64,000 nt of DNA from Bog-756 sp963704585. GTDB lineage: Bacteria; Actinomycetota; Acidimicrobiia; Acidimicrobiales; RAAP-2. The notes below the pieces were generated by a model. It searched no databases, was not told where the DNA came from, and saw only the letters and a list, made by a program, of their open reading frames with translations. A program made the translations under genes and the position numbers. Location: contig OY969919.1 in assembly GCA_963704585.1 (NCBI GenBank), forward strand, positions 62,001 through 126,000. Direction: 5' to 3'. Below are positions 51,985 through 60,274 of this stretch, piece by piece (the stretch's first letter is position 1; the number at the start of each line of letters is the position of its first letter).

Positions 51985-52677
51985 GTGCCGGCCGAGCCCC
52001 ACCACCGGAACCTGCACGGCGGAGGCGCCCGCGCCGCCGTCTTCGGGATCAGCGACGGGCTCGTCTCCAACGTGGCCCTCGTGCTCGGCATGGCCGGCGC
52101 CCACGCCTCGGCGGGCGCGGTGCGCCTCGCCGGCATCGCCGGGCTCATCGCCGGCTCCTTCTCGATGGCAGCCGGCGAGTACGTGTCGATGCGCGCGCAG
52201 TCGGAGCTCATGCAGCGCGAGCTCAACGTCGAACGGGAGGCGATCTGGAGCGATCCGGAGCTCGAGCGGCAGGAGCTCTCGGCCATCTACGAGAGCCGGG
52301 GCCTCGACGCGGACCTCGCACGCGAGCTCTCGGTGCGGATGATGCGCGATCCCGAGATCGCGCTCGAGACCCACGCACGCGAGGAGCTCGGGATCAACCC
52401 GCGGCAAACCGGCAACCCGTACCAGGCCGCCGCGTCGTCGTTCGTGATGTTCGCGATCGGCGCGTTCCTCCCGCTCCTGCCCTGGCTGCTCACGAGCGGA
52501 CCGAGCGCGACGGTCTGGTCGGTCGTGCTCGGCGGGGCCGGGGCGTTCGCGGTGGGGGCGGCGCTCTCGCTGTTCACGGGGCGCTCGTGGCTCTGGTCGG
52601 CAGGGCGCCAGCTGCTCATCTCGGGTGTCGCGGCCGGCGTGACCTACGGGGTCGGCCACGTGATCGGCAGCGGCTGA
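51985..52677 (+). CDS. VIT1/CCC1 family iron/manganese transporter
   Basis: A 230-residue membrane protein. The family start is HHRNLHGGGARAAVFGISDG, then LVSNVALVLGMAG and LIAGSFSMAAGEYVSMRAQS. A charged cytoplasmic metal-binding segment with many Glu/Asp/His follows (ELMQRELNVEREAIW, RELSVRMMRDPEIALETHAR, EELGI), then SFVMFAIGAFLPLLPWLL and two more helices. Such proteins export or store Fe2+/Mn2+. Start GTG 51985 is chosen over the earlier frame because of the TACGCT box seven bases upstream. Confidence 0.9.
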   Translation: MPAEPHHRNLHGGGARAAVFGISDGLVSNVALVLGMAGAHASAGAVRLAGIAGLIAGSFSMAAGEYVSMRAQSELMQRELNVEREAIWSDPELERQELSAIYESRGLDADLARELSVRMMRDPEIALETHAREELGINPRQTGNPYQAAASSFVMFAIGAFLPLLPWLLTSGPSATVWSVVLGGAGAFAVGAALSLFTGRSWLWSAGRQLLISGVAAGVTYGVGHVIGSG

Positions 52678-52705
52678 CCCGCAGCGACCCGCAGCGACCC
52701 GCAGC
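52676..52705. repeat. Three 10-bp repeats filling a convergent gap
   Basis: GACCCGCAGC is repeated three times in direct contact, starting within the VIT gene stop codon and ending at the mshD stop. The whole convergent gap is this repeat. No hairpin is formed. Confidence 0.9.
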
Positions 52706-53668
52706 TCAACGTGGCTCGAGGTGCCGCACGTAGGCTCGGTCCACCTGGTGGTCGACCATGCCGAGCGAGCGGTAGAGCGAGACCGCTGCGGTGTTGGCCG
52801 CGTCGACGTAGAGCATGCCGACCGAGAGCCCCGCGCCGGCGAGCCGGTCGAAGCCGGCGACGGTGAGCGAACGGCCGAGACCGCGACCGTGGGCGTCGGG
52901 ATCGACCCCGATGACGTAGATCTCGCCCATCGGGGGACGGGCCGTGGGGTGGACCTTGGTCCAGCAGAAGGCGAGGAGACGTCCGTCCTCCTCGTGGAGG
53001 AGGAAGCCCGCCGGGTCGAACCACGCCTCGCGCTCGCGCTCCTCGAGCGTCGCACGGTCCCAATGCCCCTGCTCGGGGTGGCCGGCGAACGCGCGGTTGT
53101 TGACGGCGAGCCACGCCTCCTCGTCCGCGCCCGGCCGGAAGGGGCGCGTTCCGACCGGTCGGCCGCGGCGTCCGTCGCCGTGGGCGAGCGCGAGGGGGAG
53201 CGGGCAGCGCAGCTGCAGGAGGTCGCGTTCGACGGTGAATCCGCGCGATCCTGCCCGGGCGTCGTCTGCCGCAGTGGCGGCGGCGACCCAGAGCCGCAGG
53301 GTCCGCCCTCTGTCGCGTCCGGCAGCGTCGGTCGCCGCGTCGACCGTGGCGTCGAGGAGGTGGTCGCCGATCGCGGTCGCGTCCGGGCCGGGTGCGACCA
53401 TCAGTTCGGTGGCGAACGTGCCCGGTGAGGAGGGAGCGGTCGCAAGGGGCGCGTAGCCGGCGAGGGAGCCCGTGGTGCCGCGACGCGCGAGCACGGCAGC
53501 GCGGTCGGCCGCGCCGTGCGCTCCCTGCAACAGGCGCTCGAGTGCGGCCCGCTCGGATCCGCCGAGCGGTCGGCCACCAGCAGCGCCCACCCGATCGTCG
53601 AGCGCGACGACCTCGGCGGCGACGGTCCGATCCGGCTGCGGCGCGACCGTCACCTCGAGGCCGTCCAT
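52706..53668 (-). CDS. mshD: Mycothiol synthase MshD
   Basis: Acetylates Cys-GlcN-Ins with acetyl-CoA, the last step of mycothiol synthesis and a step specific to actinobacteria. The 320-residue protein has two GNAT domains. The C-terminal, active one shows GRPVGTRPFRPGADEEAWLA, NNRAFAGHPEQGHWDRATL, the acetyl-CoA loop VIGVDPDAHGRGLGRSLTVA, and YVDAANTAAVSLYRSLGM; the N-terminal copy is degenerate (ARRGTTGSLAGYAPL). It starts 30 bases from the divergent nth gene. Confidence 0.94.
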   Translation of the reverse strand: MDGLEVTVAPQPDRTVAAEVVALDDRVGAAGGRPLGGSERAALERLLQGAHGAADRAAVLARRGTTGSLAGYAPLATAPSSPGTFATELMVAPGPDATAIGDHLLDATVDAATDAAGRDRGRTLRLWVAAATAADDARAGSRGFTVERDLLQLRCPLPLALAHGDGRRGRPVGTRPFRPGADEEAWLAVNNRAFAGHPEQGHWDRATLEEREREAWFDPAGFLLHEEDGRLLAFCWTKVHPTARPPMGEIYVIGVDPDAHGRGLGRSLTVAGFDRLAGAGLSVGMLYVDAANTAAVSLYRSLGMVDHQVDRAYVRHLEPR

Positions 53669-53676
53669 GCGGGACG

Positions 53677-53692
53677 ACGCTATCGGTAGTGT
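53677..53692. promoter_or_regulatory. Back-to-back -10 elements of mshD (leftward) and nth (rightward)
   Basis: On the minus strand TAGCGT (53677-53682 read in reverse) is eight bases before the mshD ATG. On the plus strand TAGTGT (53687-53692) is six bases before the nth ATG. The two hexamers are four bases apart, so two polymerases could not bind at once. Confidence 0.55.
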
Positions 53693-53698
53693 GCGGCG

Positions 53699-54388
53699 AT
53701 GGCCCGACCGCGCACGCCGAGAGGTCGTGCCCGCGAGGTGAACCGGCGCCTGGCGCTTGCGTTCCCCGGGACGGACCGACAGCTCTGCGCACTCGCCCAT
53801 GCCGATCCGTACCAGCTGCTCGTCTCGACGATCCTGTCGGCCCAGTGCACCGACGAGCGGGTCAACCGCACGACCCCGGCGCTCTTCGAGCGGTACCCGG
53901 ACGCGCACTCGCTGGCCGCCGCCGACCTCGGCGAGCTCGAGGAGCTCATCCGCCCGACCGGCTTCTTCCGGGCGAAGGCGCGCAACCTGGTCGGGATGGC
54001 GCAGGGGGTCACGACCCGTTTCGGCGGGACGGTGCCGACCCGTCTCGAGGACCTGGTCACCCTCCCCGGCGTCGGGCGCAAGACGGCCAACGTCGTTCGC
54101 AGCGTCGCGTTCGGGCTGCCCGGTCTGCCGGTGGACACCCACGTGCTCCGGCTCTCGACACGCCTCGGCCTCACCGAGGAGACCGACCCGGTGCGGGTCG
54201 AGCACGTCCTCAACGCGATGATCCCGCCGGCCGAGCGGGGTGTGTTCAGCCTCCGGCTGATCCTCCATGGCCGGGCGACCTGCCGTGCGAGGACCCCGCG
54301 CTGTCCCGAGTGCGTGCTCGCCGACTTCTGCCCGTCGAGCCGCCTGCCGGCGCCGCCGCCGGGGCGCACGGCGGACCTCCCGGCCTGA
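53699..54388 (+). CDS. nth: Endonuclease III
   Basis: DNA glycosylase/AP lyase removing oxidised pyrimidines, 229 residues. The helix-hairpin-helix is LEDLVTLPGVGRKTANVV, with the Schiff-base Lys in GRKTA, and the catalytic Asp is in LPVDTHVLRLSTRLGLT. A [4Fe-4S] cluster is held by CRARTPRCPECVLADFC (C-x6-C-x2-C-x5-C). The substrate loop LLVSTILSAQCTDERVN is intact. The C-terminal tail after the cluster is short. It diverges from mshD; both protect against oxidative damage. Confidence 0.97.
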   Translation: MARPRTPRGRAREVNRRLALAFPGTDRQLCALAHADPYQLLVSTILSAQCTDERVNRTTPALFERYPDAHSLAAADLGELEELIRPTGFFRAKARNLVGMAQGVTTRFGGTVPTRLEDLVTLPGVGRKTANVVRSVAFGLPGLPVDTHVLRLSTRLGLTEETDPVRVEHVLNAMIPPAERGVFSLRLILHGRATCRARTPRCPECVLADFCPSSRLPAPPPGRTADLPA

Positions 54389-54677
54389 CCGCGACCGATT
54401 CCGTCGGGCGCCGAGGGCGCGGGCTGCGGAAACCCGGCTCCGACCTGGAGATCCTGATGGGAAGCGTCGCGGTGGCACTTCCAGAGACAGAAAAACCGCA
54501 CTCCCTGACTGGAAATGCACGGCGAAACATGATGGTCTAGGGATCTCGGAACCGGTTCCCGCCAACTGGTTCCGCAGAGCGGTGCTCGGGATCCGCCGCC
54601 CGACCCGCTCGCGCGAAGGCACCCTTCGGGGTGCCTTCGCCGCGTCCGGAGGCCGGAGTCGTGGCCGGCCCGGAGGC
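54389..54677. other. Gap with AT-richer, hairpin-rich sequence, no convincing gene
   Basis: No frame here looks coding. Positions 54481-54540 hold 31 G/C of 60, far below the surroundings. Visible structure: TTCCAG/CTGGAA (54479-54484 and 54509-54514), the palindrome GGAACCGGTTCC (54548-54559) with a third GGTTCC at 54568-54573, and the strong hairpin at 54613. It could be a small RNA, the nth 3' region or the remnant of a transferred element. Confidence 0.4.
54613..54640. terminator. 12-bp GC-rich hairpin with TTCG loop
   Basis: GCGAAGGCACCC (54613-54624) pairs perfectly with GGGTGCCTTCGC (54629-54640) around the stable tetraloop TTCG. There is no U-tract on either side. It lies just past the leftward gene ending at 54678 and downstream of nth, so it may stop or protect either transcript. 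Confidence 0.6.
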
Positions 54678-54896
54678 TCAGGGCGGGTTGAGCGGCCGGT
54701 TGAGCGCCGACGAGAGGCGGGCCAGCCGCCGGTTCGCCGTGGCGAGCGCCCGCTCGATCGCGTAGAGCTCCTGGGCCACCTCCTCGTCGCGCGCAACAGT
54801 TGTTGCGGACGCGGCCTCCGCCTGCGCGGTGATGCGGTGGGTGAGCTCGTCGAGCGCGGTCGACAGCGAGGAGAGTTCGGCGTAGCTCGTGGGCAT
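54678..54896 (-). CDS. Small coiled-coil protein of unknown function
   Basis: A 72-residue protein starting MPTSYAELSSLSTALDELTH with strong helical heptads (LSTALDELTHRI; VAQELYAIERALATANRRLA; RLSSALNRPLNPP). No membrane segment or known domain is seen. Support for coding: a GATGAT box six bases before the ATG on the minus strand, as at nearby genes, and the 12-bp hairpin 38 bases past its stop. It could be a regulator or an envelope-associated helper; I do not recognise it. Confidence 0.55.
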   Translation of the reverse strand: MPTSYAELSSLSTALDELTHRITAQAEAASATTVARDEEVAQELYAIERALATANRRLARLSSALNRPLNPP

Positions 54897-55006
54897 CGGC
54901 CGATCATCCCACGGCGCGCTCCACCCTCTGGCGCCCGCGCCGGCTCGTGCACCGCGGGCGGGGCGCGCCGCTCCGGCGACCAGGCCGATCGTGCAGTCCG
55001 CTCCGA

Positions 55007-55012
55007 TAGCAT
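55007..55012 (+). promoter_or_regulatory. Putative -10 element of the his operon
   Basis: TAGCAT lies 9 bases before the hisD ATG. Transcription from here could cover hisD to hisF. No leader peptide with histidine codons and no attenuator is seen upstream. Confidence 0.5.
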
Positions 55013-55021
55013 CGTCGGGCT

Positions 55022-56323
55022 ATGGGTCTGCGCCGCCTCGACCTCCGCGGCTTCGCCGGCGACCGCCGCGCGCTCGCCGAGGCGCTGCCGCGCCCGGTCG
55101 ACGAGCAGGAGCGCTCGGCGGAGACCGTGGCCGGGATCGTGGAGGAGGTCCGGCGCGACGGCGACGCCGGGCTGCGGCGCCTGACCGCGCGGTTCGACGG
55201 GGTGGAGCTCGACGAGCTCCGGGTCCACCCCGAGGAGATGGCCGGGGCACTCACGCGGGTCCCGCCACCACTGCGCGAGGCGCTCGAGGTCGCGGCCGAA
55301 CGGATCCGCGCGTACCACGCGCACGAGATGGCGGGAGCGGCCGACGACGAGCTCGAGTCCGGGGGGATCCGGGTGCGCGCGCTGGTGCGGCCGGTGGAGC
55401 GCGCCGGCTGCTACGCACCGGGTGGGCGCGCCCGTTACCCGTCGACGGTGTTGATGTGCGCGGTCCCGGCGAAGGTCGCCGAGGTCGGGGAGGTCGCGCT
55501 GTGCGTGCCTCCGGGCGCGGACGGGCGCGTCGACGACGCGACCCTGGCGGCCGCGGCCGTGGCCGGGCTGGACGAGGTCTACCGGGTCGGCGGCGCCCAG
55601 GCGATCGCTGCGATGGCGTACGGGACCGAGTCGATCGCTCCGGTCGACGTGATCGTCGGCCCGGGCAATCGGTATGTCGCGGAGGCGAAACGGCAGGTGT
55701 CGGGTGTGGTGGGCGTCGCCTCGGCCTTCGCCGGGCCGTCCGAGGTGGTGGTCGTCGCGGGCCCCGAGACCCCGCCCGACCTCGCCGCGGTCGACCTCGT
55801 CGTGCAGGCCGAGCACGGCCCCGACGGGCTCGCCTGGCTGGTGACCTGGTCGGAGGAGGTCGCCGACCAGGTGGCGGACGCGGTCGACCGGCTCACCGCG
55901 GCGTCGCCGCGGCGCGGTGACCTCGAGGCGACGCTGGGCGCGGGCGGCTGGGCGGTCCTGGTCGACGACGCCGCCGCGGCCTGCCGGGTGGCGAACGTCG
56001 TGGCACCGGAGCACCTCGAACTGCTGGTCGACGACGCCGAGGCACTCCTCCCCTCGGTGAGCGCCGCGGGTGCGATCTTCTGCGGACCGATGTCGCCGGC
56101 CAGCGTGGGCGACTACCTCGCCGGCCCGAATCACGTCCTCCCGACCAACCGCACGGCGCGCTTCGCGAGCGCGCTGCGCGCGGACGACTTCCGTCGGCAC
56201 ATCCACGCGGTGAGCGTGAGCGAGCGGGCGCTGCGCGATCTCGGACCGTACGTGGTCGCCCTGGCCGAGGCGGAGGGGCTCCCCGCGCACGCCGACTCGA
56301 TCCGGCGGCGGTGGCCGTCGTGA
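55022..56323 (+). CDS. hisD: Histidinol dehydrogenase
   Basis: Oxidises L-histidinol to L-histidine in two NAD-dependent steps, using zinc. The 433-residue protein has ERAGCYAPGGRARYPSTVLM (Gly-rich signature), VYRVGGAQAIAAMAYGTESI, PGNRYVAEAKRQVSGVVGV, VVQAEHGPDGLAWLVTW with zinc ligands, and VAPEHLELLVDDAEA with the catalytic Glu-His pair. It opens the histidine cluster hisD-hisC-hisB-hisH-hisA-hisF. Its stop lies within the hisC GTG. Confidence 0.97.
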   Translation: MGLRRLDLRGFAGDRRALAEALPRPVDEQERSAETVAGIVEEVRRDGDAGLRRLTARFDGVELDELRVHPEEMAGALTRVPPPLREALEVAAERIRAYHAHEMAGAADDELESGGIRVRALVRPVERAGCYAPGGRARYPSTVLMCAVPAKVAEVGEVALCVPPGADGRVDDATLAAAAVAGLDEVYRVGGAQAIAAMAYGTESIAPVDVIVGPGNRYVAEAKRQVSGVVGVASAFAGPSEVVVVAGPETPPDLAAVDLVVQAEHGPDGLAWLVTWSEEVADQVADAVDRLTAASPRRGDLEATLGAGGWAVLVDDAAAACRVANVVAPEHLELLVDDAEALLPSVSAAGAIFCGPMSPASVGDYLAGPNHVLPTNRTARFASALRADDFRRHIHAVSVSERALRDLGPYVVALAEAEGLPAHADSIRRRWPS

Positions 56324-57426
56324 CCGACGCGGAACCGGGCGGGAGCGACCCGGACGCCGCGGCGCTGCCGTCGGTCCGTCCCGACCTCGCTGCACTCGTC
56401 GGCTACCACTCCGCGCAGGTCGACGTCGAGGTTCGGCTCAACACCAACGAGTCGCCGCTGCCGCCGCCCGATGACTGGTACCGCGCACTCGAAGAGGGCA
56501 TGGCGTCCATCCCGTTCAACCGGTACCCGGACCGCGAGGCGACCGAGCTGCGCCGTGCCCTCGCGCGCAGCCACGGGGTGGGGCCCGAGCAGATCTTCTG
56601 CGCGAACGGCTCGAACGAGGTCATCCAGTCGGTCCTCCTCGCCTACGGCGGCCCGGGACGGGTCGCCGCGGTCTTCGAGCCGACCTACACCCTCCACCGG
56701 CACATCACCCGGATCACCGGGACGGCGATCATCGCCGGCCAGCGCACCGACGACTTCGCGCTCGACTTCGACGAGGTCGACCGGGTGGTCAGCACGGGCG
56801 ATCCGGTGGTGACGTTCCTCTGCTCGCCGAACAACCCGACCGGCAGGGCCGAGCCGCTCGACGTCGTCGAGGCGGTCGCCGCGCTGGCGCCGGGCCTGCT
56901 CGTCGTCGACGAGGCGTACGGACAGTTCGCGCCGGCCTCCGCGCTCGAGCTCCTCGACGGCAGGCCGGGCACCGCGAACACCGTCGTCGTCCGGACGTTC
57001 TCGAAGACCTGGTCGATGGCCGCGGCGCGGCTGGGCTACCTGGTCGGGCCCCCGGAGGTGGTCGACGCCTGCGAGCTCGTCGCACTCCCGTACCACCTCG
57101 ATGCGACGACGCAGCTGGCCGGTCGGCTCGCGCTCGAGTACGTGGACGAGATGGAGGCGCGGGTCGCCATGGTCCGCGAGGAGCGCGGACGCATCCAGGG
57201 CGTCCTCGCCGAGCTGCCGGTCGAGTCGTGGCCCTCGGACGCCAACTTCGTCCTCTTCCGCCCGCTCGCCAAGGAGGCGTCAGCGGTCTGGTCGGACCTC
57301 CTCGCCTCCTCGGTCCTCGTGCGAGACTGTTCGACGTGGCCCGGTCTGACCGGATGCCTCCGGGTGACCGTCGGTCTCCCCGCCGAGAACGAGCGGTTCC
57401 TCGACGCCCTGCGAAACAGCCTGTGA
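56320..57426 (+). CDS. hisC: Histidinol-phosphate aminotransferase
   Basis: PLP-dependent aminotransferase converting imidazole acetol phosphate to histidinol phosphate. Conserved sites: RLNTNESPLPPP, NGSNEVIQSVLLAYGG, LCSPNNPTGRAEPL, LLVVDEAYGQFAPAS, and the PLP lysine in VRTFSKTWSMAAARLGYLVG. The start is GTG 56320, overlapping the hisD stop (GTGA); an earlier in-frame GTG at 56311 would run further into hisD. Length is 368 residues, normal for HisC. Confidence 0.96.
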   Translation: MTDAEPGGSDPDAAALPSVRPDLAALVGYHSAQVDVEVRLNTNESPLPPPDDWYRALEEGMASIPFNRYPDREATELRRALARSHGVGPEQIFCANGSNEVIQSVLLAYGGPGRVAAVFEPTYTLHRHITRITGTAIIAGQRTDDFALDFDEVDRVVSTGDPVVTFLCSPNNPTGRAEPLDVVEAVAALAPGLLVVDEAYGQFAPASALELLDGRPGTANTVVVRTFSKTWSMAAARLGYLVGPPEVVDACELVALPYHLDATTQLAGRLALEYVDEMEARVAMVREERGRIQGVLAELPVESWPSDANFVLFRPLAKEASAVWSDLLASSVLVRDCSTWPGLTGCLRVTVGLPAENERFLDALRNSL

Positions 57427-58043
57427 TGAGCGCCACCTCGACCACCCAGCCTCACCGCACCGCCGCCGCCCGGCGGGCGACCAAGGAGACCGCGATCGAC
57501 GTCGAGCTCGATCTCGACGGGACGGGCGCGTGCGAGGTCGACACCGGCCTCCCCTTCTTCGACCACATGGTCCACCAGCTCGGTCGCCACGGCGGCTTCG
57601 ACCTCACCGTCCGGGCCGTCGGCGACCTCGCGGTCGACGCGCACCACACCGTCGAGGACGTTGGCATCACCCTCGGGGAGGCCCTCGCGGGTGCGCTCGG
57701 GGACAAGGCCGGCGTCCGCCGCTTCGCCTCGGTCGCCGTACCCCTCGACGAGGCACTCGTGGAGGTCGCGCTCGACCTCTCGGGCCGGCCGTACCTCGCC
57801 TACGGGATCGAGTTCCACCCCGAGACGAGCCCGCTCGGCTCGCCGCCGTTCGATCCCCAGCTCGCCGAGGAGTTCTGGCGCGCCCTGGTGACCGCGGCCG
57901 GGATCACCCTCCACGTCCGGCTTGCGAGCGGGAGGAACACCCACCACATCGTCGAGGCGTCGTTCAAGGCGGTCGCCCGCGCCCTGCGCGACGCGGTGCG
58001 GGTGGAGGGCGCCGACGTCCCCTCGACGAAGGGCGCGCTGTGA
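57426..58043 (+). CDS. hisB: Imidazoleglycerol-phosphate dehydratase
   Basis: Dehydrates imidazoleglycerol phosphate to imidazole acetol phosphate, using Mn2+ bound by two His-rich sites. At 205 residues it is the monofunctional form, without the N-terminal histidinol phosphatase of E. coli HisB. Signatures are GLPFFDHMVHQLGRHGGFDL, VDAHHTVEDVGITLGEAL, and GRNTHHIVEASFKAVARALR. The ATG shares its A with the hisC stop codon. Confidence 0.97.
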   Translation: MSATSTTQPHRTAAARRATKETAIDVELDLDGTGACEVDTGLPFFDHMVHQLGRHGGFDLTVRAVGDLAVDAHHTVEDVGITLGEALAGALGDKAGVRRFASVAVPLDEALVEVALDLSGRPYLAYGIEFHPETSPLGSPPFDPQLAEEFWRALVTAAGITLHVRLASGRNTHHIVEASFKAVARALRDAVRVEGADVPSTKGAL

Positions 58044-58095
58044 ACCGGCCCGGACCGCGACGGCCGACCTGCCACGCCGCCGCGCGCACCGTCCG

Positions 58096-58713
58096 GTGAT
58101 CGCGGTCCTCGACTACGGCATCGGCAACCTGCGCTCCGCGGAGAAGGCCCTCCAGCACCTGGGCGCGGAGGCCGAGCTGACCGCCGATCCCGACCGCGCC
58201 GCGGCCTGCGACGGCCTCGTGCTGCCGGGGGTGGGCGCGTTCGGCCGGTGTGCGGAGGCGCTCCGCTCGAGCGGTCTCGACCGGGTCGCGCTGGACGCGA
58301 TCGCCGAGGGGCGGCCGTTCCTCGGGATCTGCGTGGGCTATCAGCTCCTCTACGAGGGCTCGGACGAGGACCCCACAGCAGCGGGGCTCGGGATCCTCCC
58401 GGGCGTGGTCCGGCGGCTTGCCGACGGTGTGAAGCACCCGCAGATGCAGTGGAACGTCCTCGACCCGGTGGCCGGACGCGGGGACGGGCTGCTCGCCGGG
58501 CTTCCCGAGCCGGCCTGGGTCTACTTCGTGCACTCGTACGCCCCCGAGCCGACGGACGACACCACGTCGACCTGCGAGTACGGGGGGACGGTGACGGCCT
58601 CGGCCGAGCGCGGGGCGGTCTGGGGCACCCAGTTCCACCCGGAGAAGTCCGGTGCGGTCGGTCTCGCGCTCCTCGCCAACTTCGTGCGCGCCGTCGGGCG
58701 CGGCGCCGCCTGA
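58096..58713 (+). CDS. hisH: Imidazole glycerol phosphate synthase, glutaminase subunit
   Basis: Supplies ammonia to HisF, forming imidazole glycerol phosphate and AICAR. The class I amidotransferase has GDGLVLPGVGAFG-type oxyanion region (LVLPGVGAFG), nucleophile Cys in FLGICVGYQLLYEGSDE (VGYQ where most have LGMQ) and catalytic His/Glu in WGTQFHPEKS. Length is 205 residues. A 52-base gap separates it from hisB, the longest gap among the his genes before hisF; no promoter is clear there. The start is GTG. Confidence 0.96.
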   Translation: MIAVLDYGIGNLRSAEKALQHLGAEAELTADPDRAAACDGLVLPGVGAFGRCAEALRSSGLDRVALDAIAEGRPFLGICVGYQLLYEGSDEDPTAAGLGILPGVVRRLADGVKHPQMQWNVLDPVAGRGDGLLAGLPEPAWVYFVHSYAPEPTDDTTSTCEYGGTVTASAERGAVWGTQFHPEKSGAVGLALLANFVRAVGRGAA

Positions 58714-58722
58714 CCGCCGGCC

Positions 58723-59490
58723 GTGGAGCTCTACCCGGCGATCGACCTCCGCGACGGCGGCGCGGTCCGGCTCACGCAGGGCGACTTCTCGCGGACGAGC
58801 GTCTACGGGGATCCCGTCGCGCTCGCAATCGGGTTCGCCTCGTCGGGCGCGCCGTGGCTGCACGTCGTCGACCTCGACGCGGCGCGCACCGGTCGGCCGG
58901 CCAACCGCGCCACGGTGCTCGAGATCGCGTCGAGCGTCGCCGTTCCGGTCCAGGCGGGGGGCGGGGTCCGCTCGCTCGATGACGTCGCGGAGCTCGTCGC
59001 CGGCGGCGTCGCGCGTGTCGTCTTCGGCACCGCGGCACTCGAGGACCCCGGTCTCGTCCGTGCCGCCGCGGCCGCGTACGGACCGAAGGTGGCGGTCGGG
59101 TTGGACTACCGGCGCGGTGCGGGCGGTCGCCTCGAGGTCGCGGTCCGCGGCTGGACGGCGTCGACGGGCGCCACCGTCGAGGACACCTTGGACGTGCTCG
59201 AAGACGAGCCGCTCGGCGCGGTGGTGGTCACTGCGATCGACCGGGACGGCACCCTCACCGGTCCGGACGTCGACGGTCTCGCCGCCGTACTGGCGGTGAC
59301 CCGGTTGCCGGTCGTCGCATCGGGCGGCGTCTCCGGCGTCTCCGACCTCCTGGCGCTCGGCACGCTCTCGGTCGATCCGGGCGGAGGCGCCGCACCGCGC
59401 CGCCTGCTCGGCGCGATCAGCGGGAAGGCGCTCGTCGAGGGGCGCTTCACGGTCGAGGAGGGGGTAGCCGCGTGCGGACCGTCCGCGTGA
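58723..59490 (+). CDS. hisA: ProFAR isomerase HisA (possible PriA-like bifunctional form)
   Basis: Isomerises ProFAR to PRFAR, a barrel enzyme with catalytic Asp in LYPAIDLRDGGAVRLTQGDF and in TAIDRDGTLTGPD. In many actinobacteria the same gene product, PriA, also acts as TrpF. Whether this one does cannot be told from sequence; no separate trpF is visible in the window. The protein is 255 residues, starts with GTG, and its last 19 bases overlap hisF. Confidence 0.93.
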   Translation: MELYPAIDLRDGGAVRLTQGDFSRTSVYGDPVALAIGFASSGAPWLHVVDLDAARTGRPANRATVLEIASSVAVPVQAGGGVRSLDDVAELVAGGVARVVFGTAALEDPGLVRAAAAAYGPKVAVGLDYRRGAGGRLEVAVRGWTASTGATVEDTLDVLEDEPLGAVVVTAIDRDGTLTGPDVDGLAAVLAVTRLPVVASGGVSGVSDLLALGTLSVDPGGGAAPRRLLGAISGKALVEGRFTVEEGVAACGPSA

Positions 59491-60236
59491 TCCCCTGCCT
59501 CGACGTCGACGCCGGACGGGTGGTCAAGGGCGTCCGCTTCACCGATCTGGTCGACGCGGGCGATCCGGTCGAGCTCGCCGCCCGCTACGACGAGCAGGGC
59601 GCGGACGAGGTGGTCTTCCTCGACATCACCGCCTCGTCGGACCGGCGCGACACCATGGTCGACGTCGTCTCGCGGACGGCCGAGCAGGTCTTCATCCCGT
59701 TCACGGTCGGCGGCGGGGTGCGCTCCGTCGAGGACGCGCGCCGGCTGCTGCGCGCCGGTGCGGACAAGGTGGGCGTGAACACGGCGGCCGTCGACCGCCC
59801 GGAGCTGGTGACCGAGCTCGCGACCGAGTTCGGCGCGCAGTGCGTGGTCGTCGCCGTCGACGCGCGCCTGCGGGCCGGGGGCGCCGGCTGGGAGGTCTTC
59901 ACGCACGGCGGGCGGACCGCGACCGGTCTCGACGCGGTCGCCTGGTCGGAGCGGTGCGCCGCGCTCGGGGCGGGCGAGCTGTTGCTCACCTCGATGGACC
60001 GTGACGGCACCCGCGACGGATTCGACCTGGAGCTCACCAGGACGGTCGCGACCCGCTGCCCGGTGCCGGTCGTCGCGTCGGGCGGTGTCGGCACGCTCGA
60101 CCACCTCGTCGACGGCGCGACGCTCGGCGCGGCCGACGCGGTGCTCGCCGCCTCGATCTTCCACCGGGGCGAGTACACGGTCGCCGAGGCGAAGGCGCGG
60201 CTCCAGGCCGCCGGCGTGCCGATCCGCCCCGCCTGA
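59472..60236 (+). CDS. hisF: Imidazole glycerol phosphate synthase, cyclase subunit
   Basis: Uses ammonia from HisH to make imidazole glycerol phosphate. The barrel shows the catalytic Asp in RVIPCLDVDAGRVVKGVRF and the second in LLLTSMDRDGTRDGFDLEL, with VPVVASGGVGTLDHL and the phosphate-binding VGGGVRSVEDARRLL. Length 254 residues. Its GTG lies inside the hisA end, so hisA and hisF are translationally coupled. hisI follows, after a GroES-like gene. Confidence 0.97.
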   Translation: MRTVRVIPCLDVDAGRVVKGVRFTDLVDAGDPVELAARYDEQGADEVVFLDITASSDRRDTMVDVVSRTAEQVFIPFTVGGGVRSVEDARRLLRAGADKVGVNTAAVDRPELVTELATEFGAQCVVVAVDARLRAGGAGWEVFTHGGRTATGLDAVAWSERCAALGAGELLLTSMDRDGTRDGFDLELTRTVATRCPVPVVASGGVGTLDHLVDGATLGAADAVLAASIFHRGEYTVAEAKARLQAAGVPIRPA

Positions 60237-60274
60237 GCGCTGGGGGGCGGATCGGAGGGCGAGGGGTACCGCGC

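Noticed and set aside
54548..54573. GGAACCGGTTCC palindrome, considered as a mobile-element end or attachment site
   Set aside because: No integrase, transposase or matching repeat elsewhere in the window.
54900..55021. Attenuator or T-box leader before the his operon
   Set aside because: Only about 125 bases lie between the small gene and hisD; no His-rich leader peptide, no T-box motif and no terminator hairpin is present, and the -10 box predicts no leader at all.
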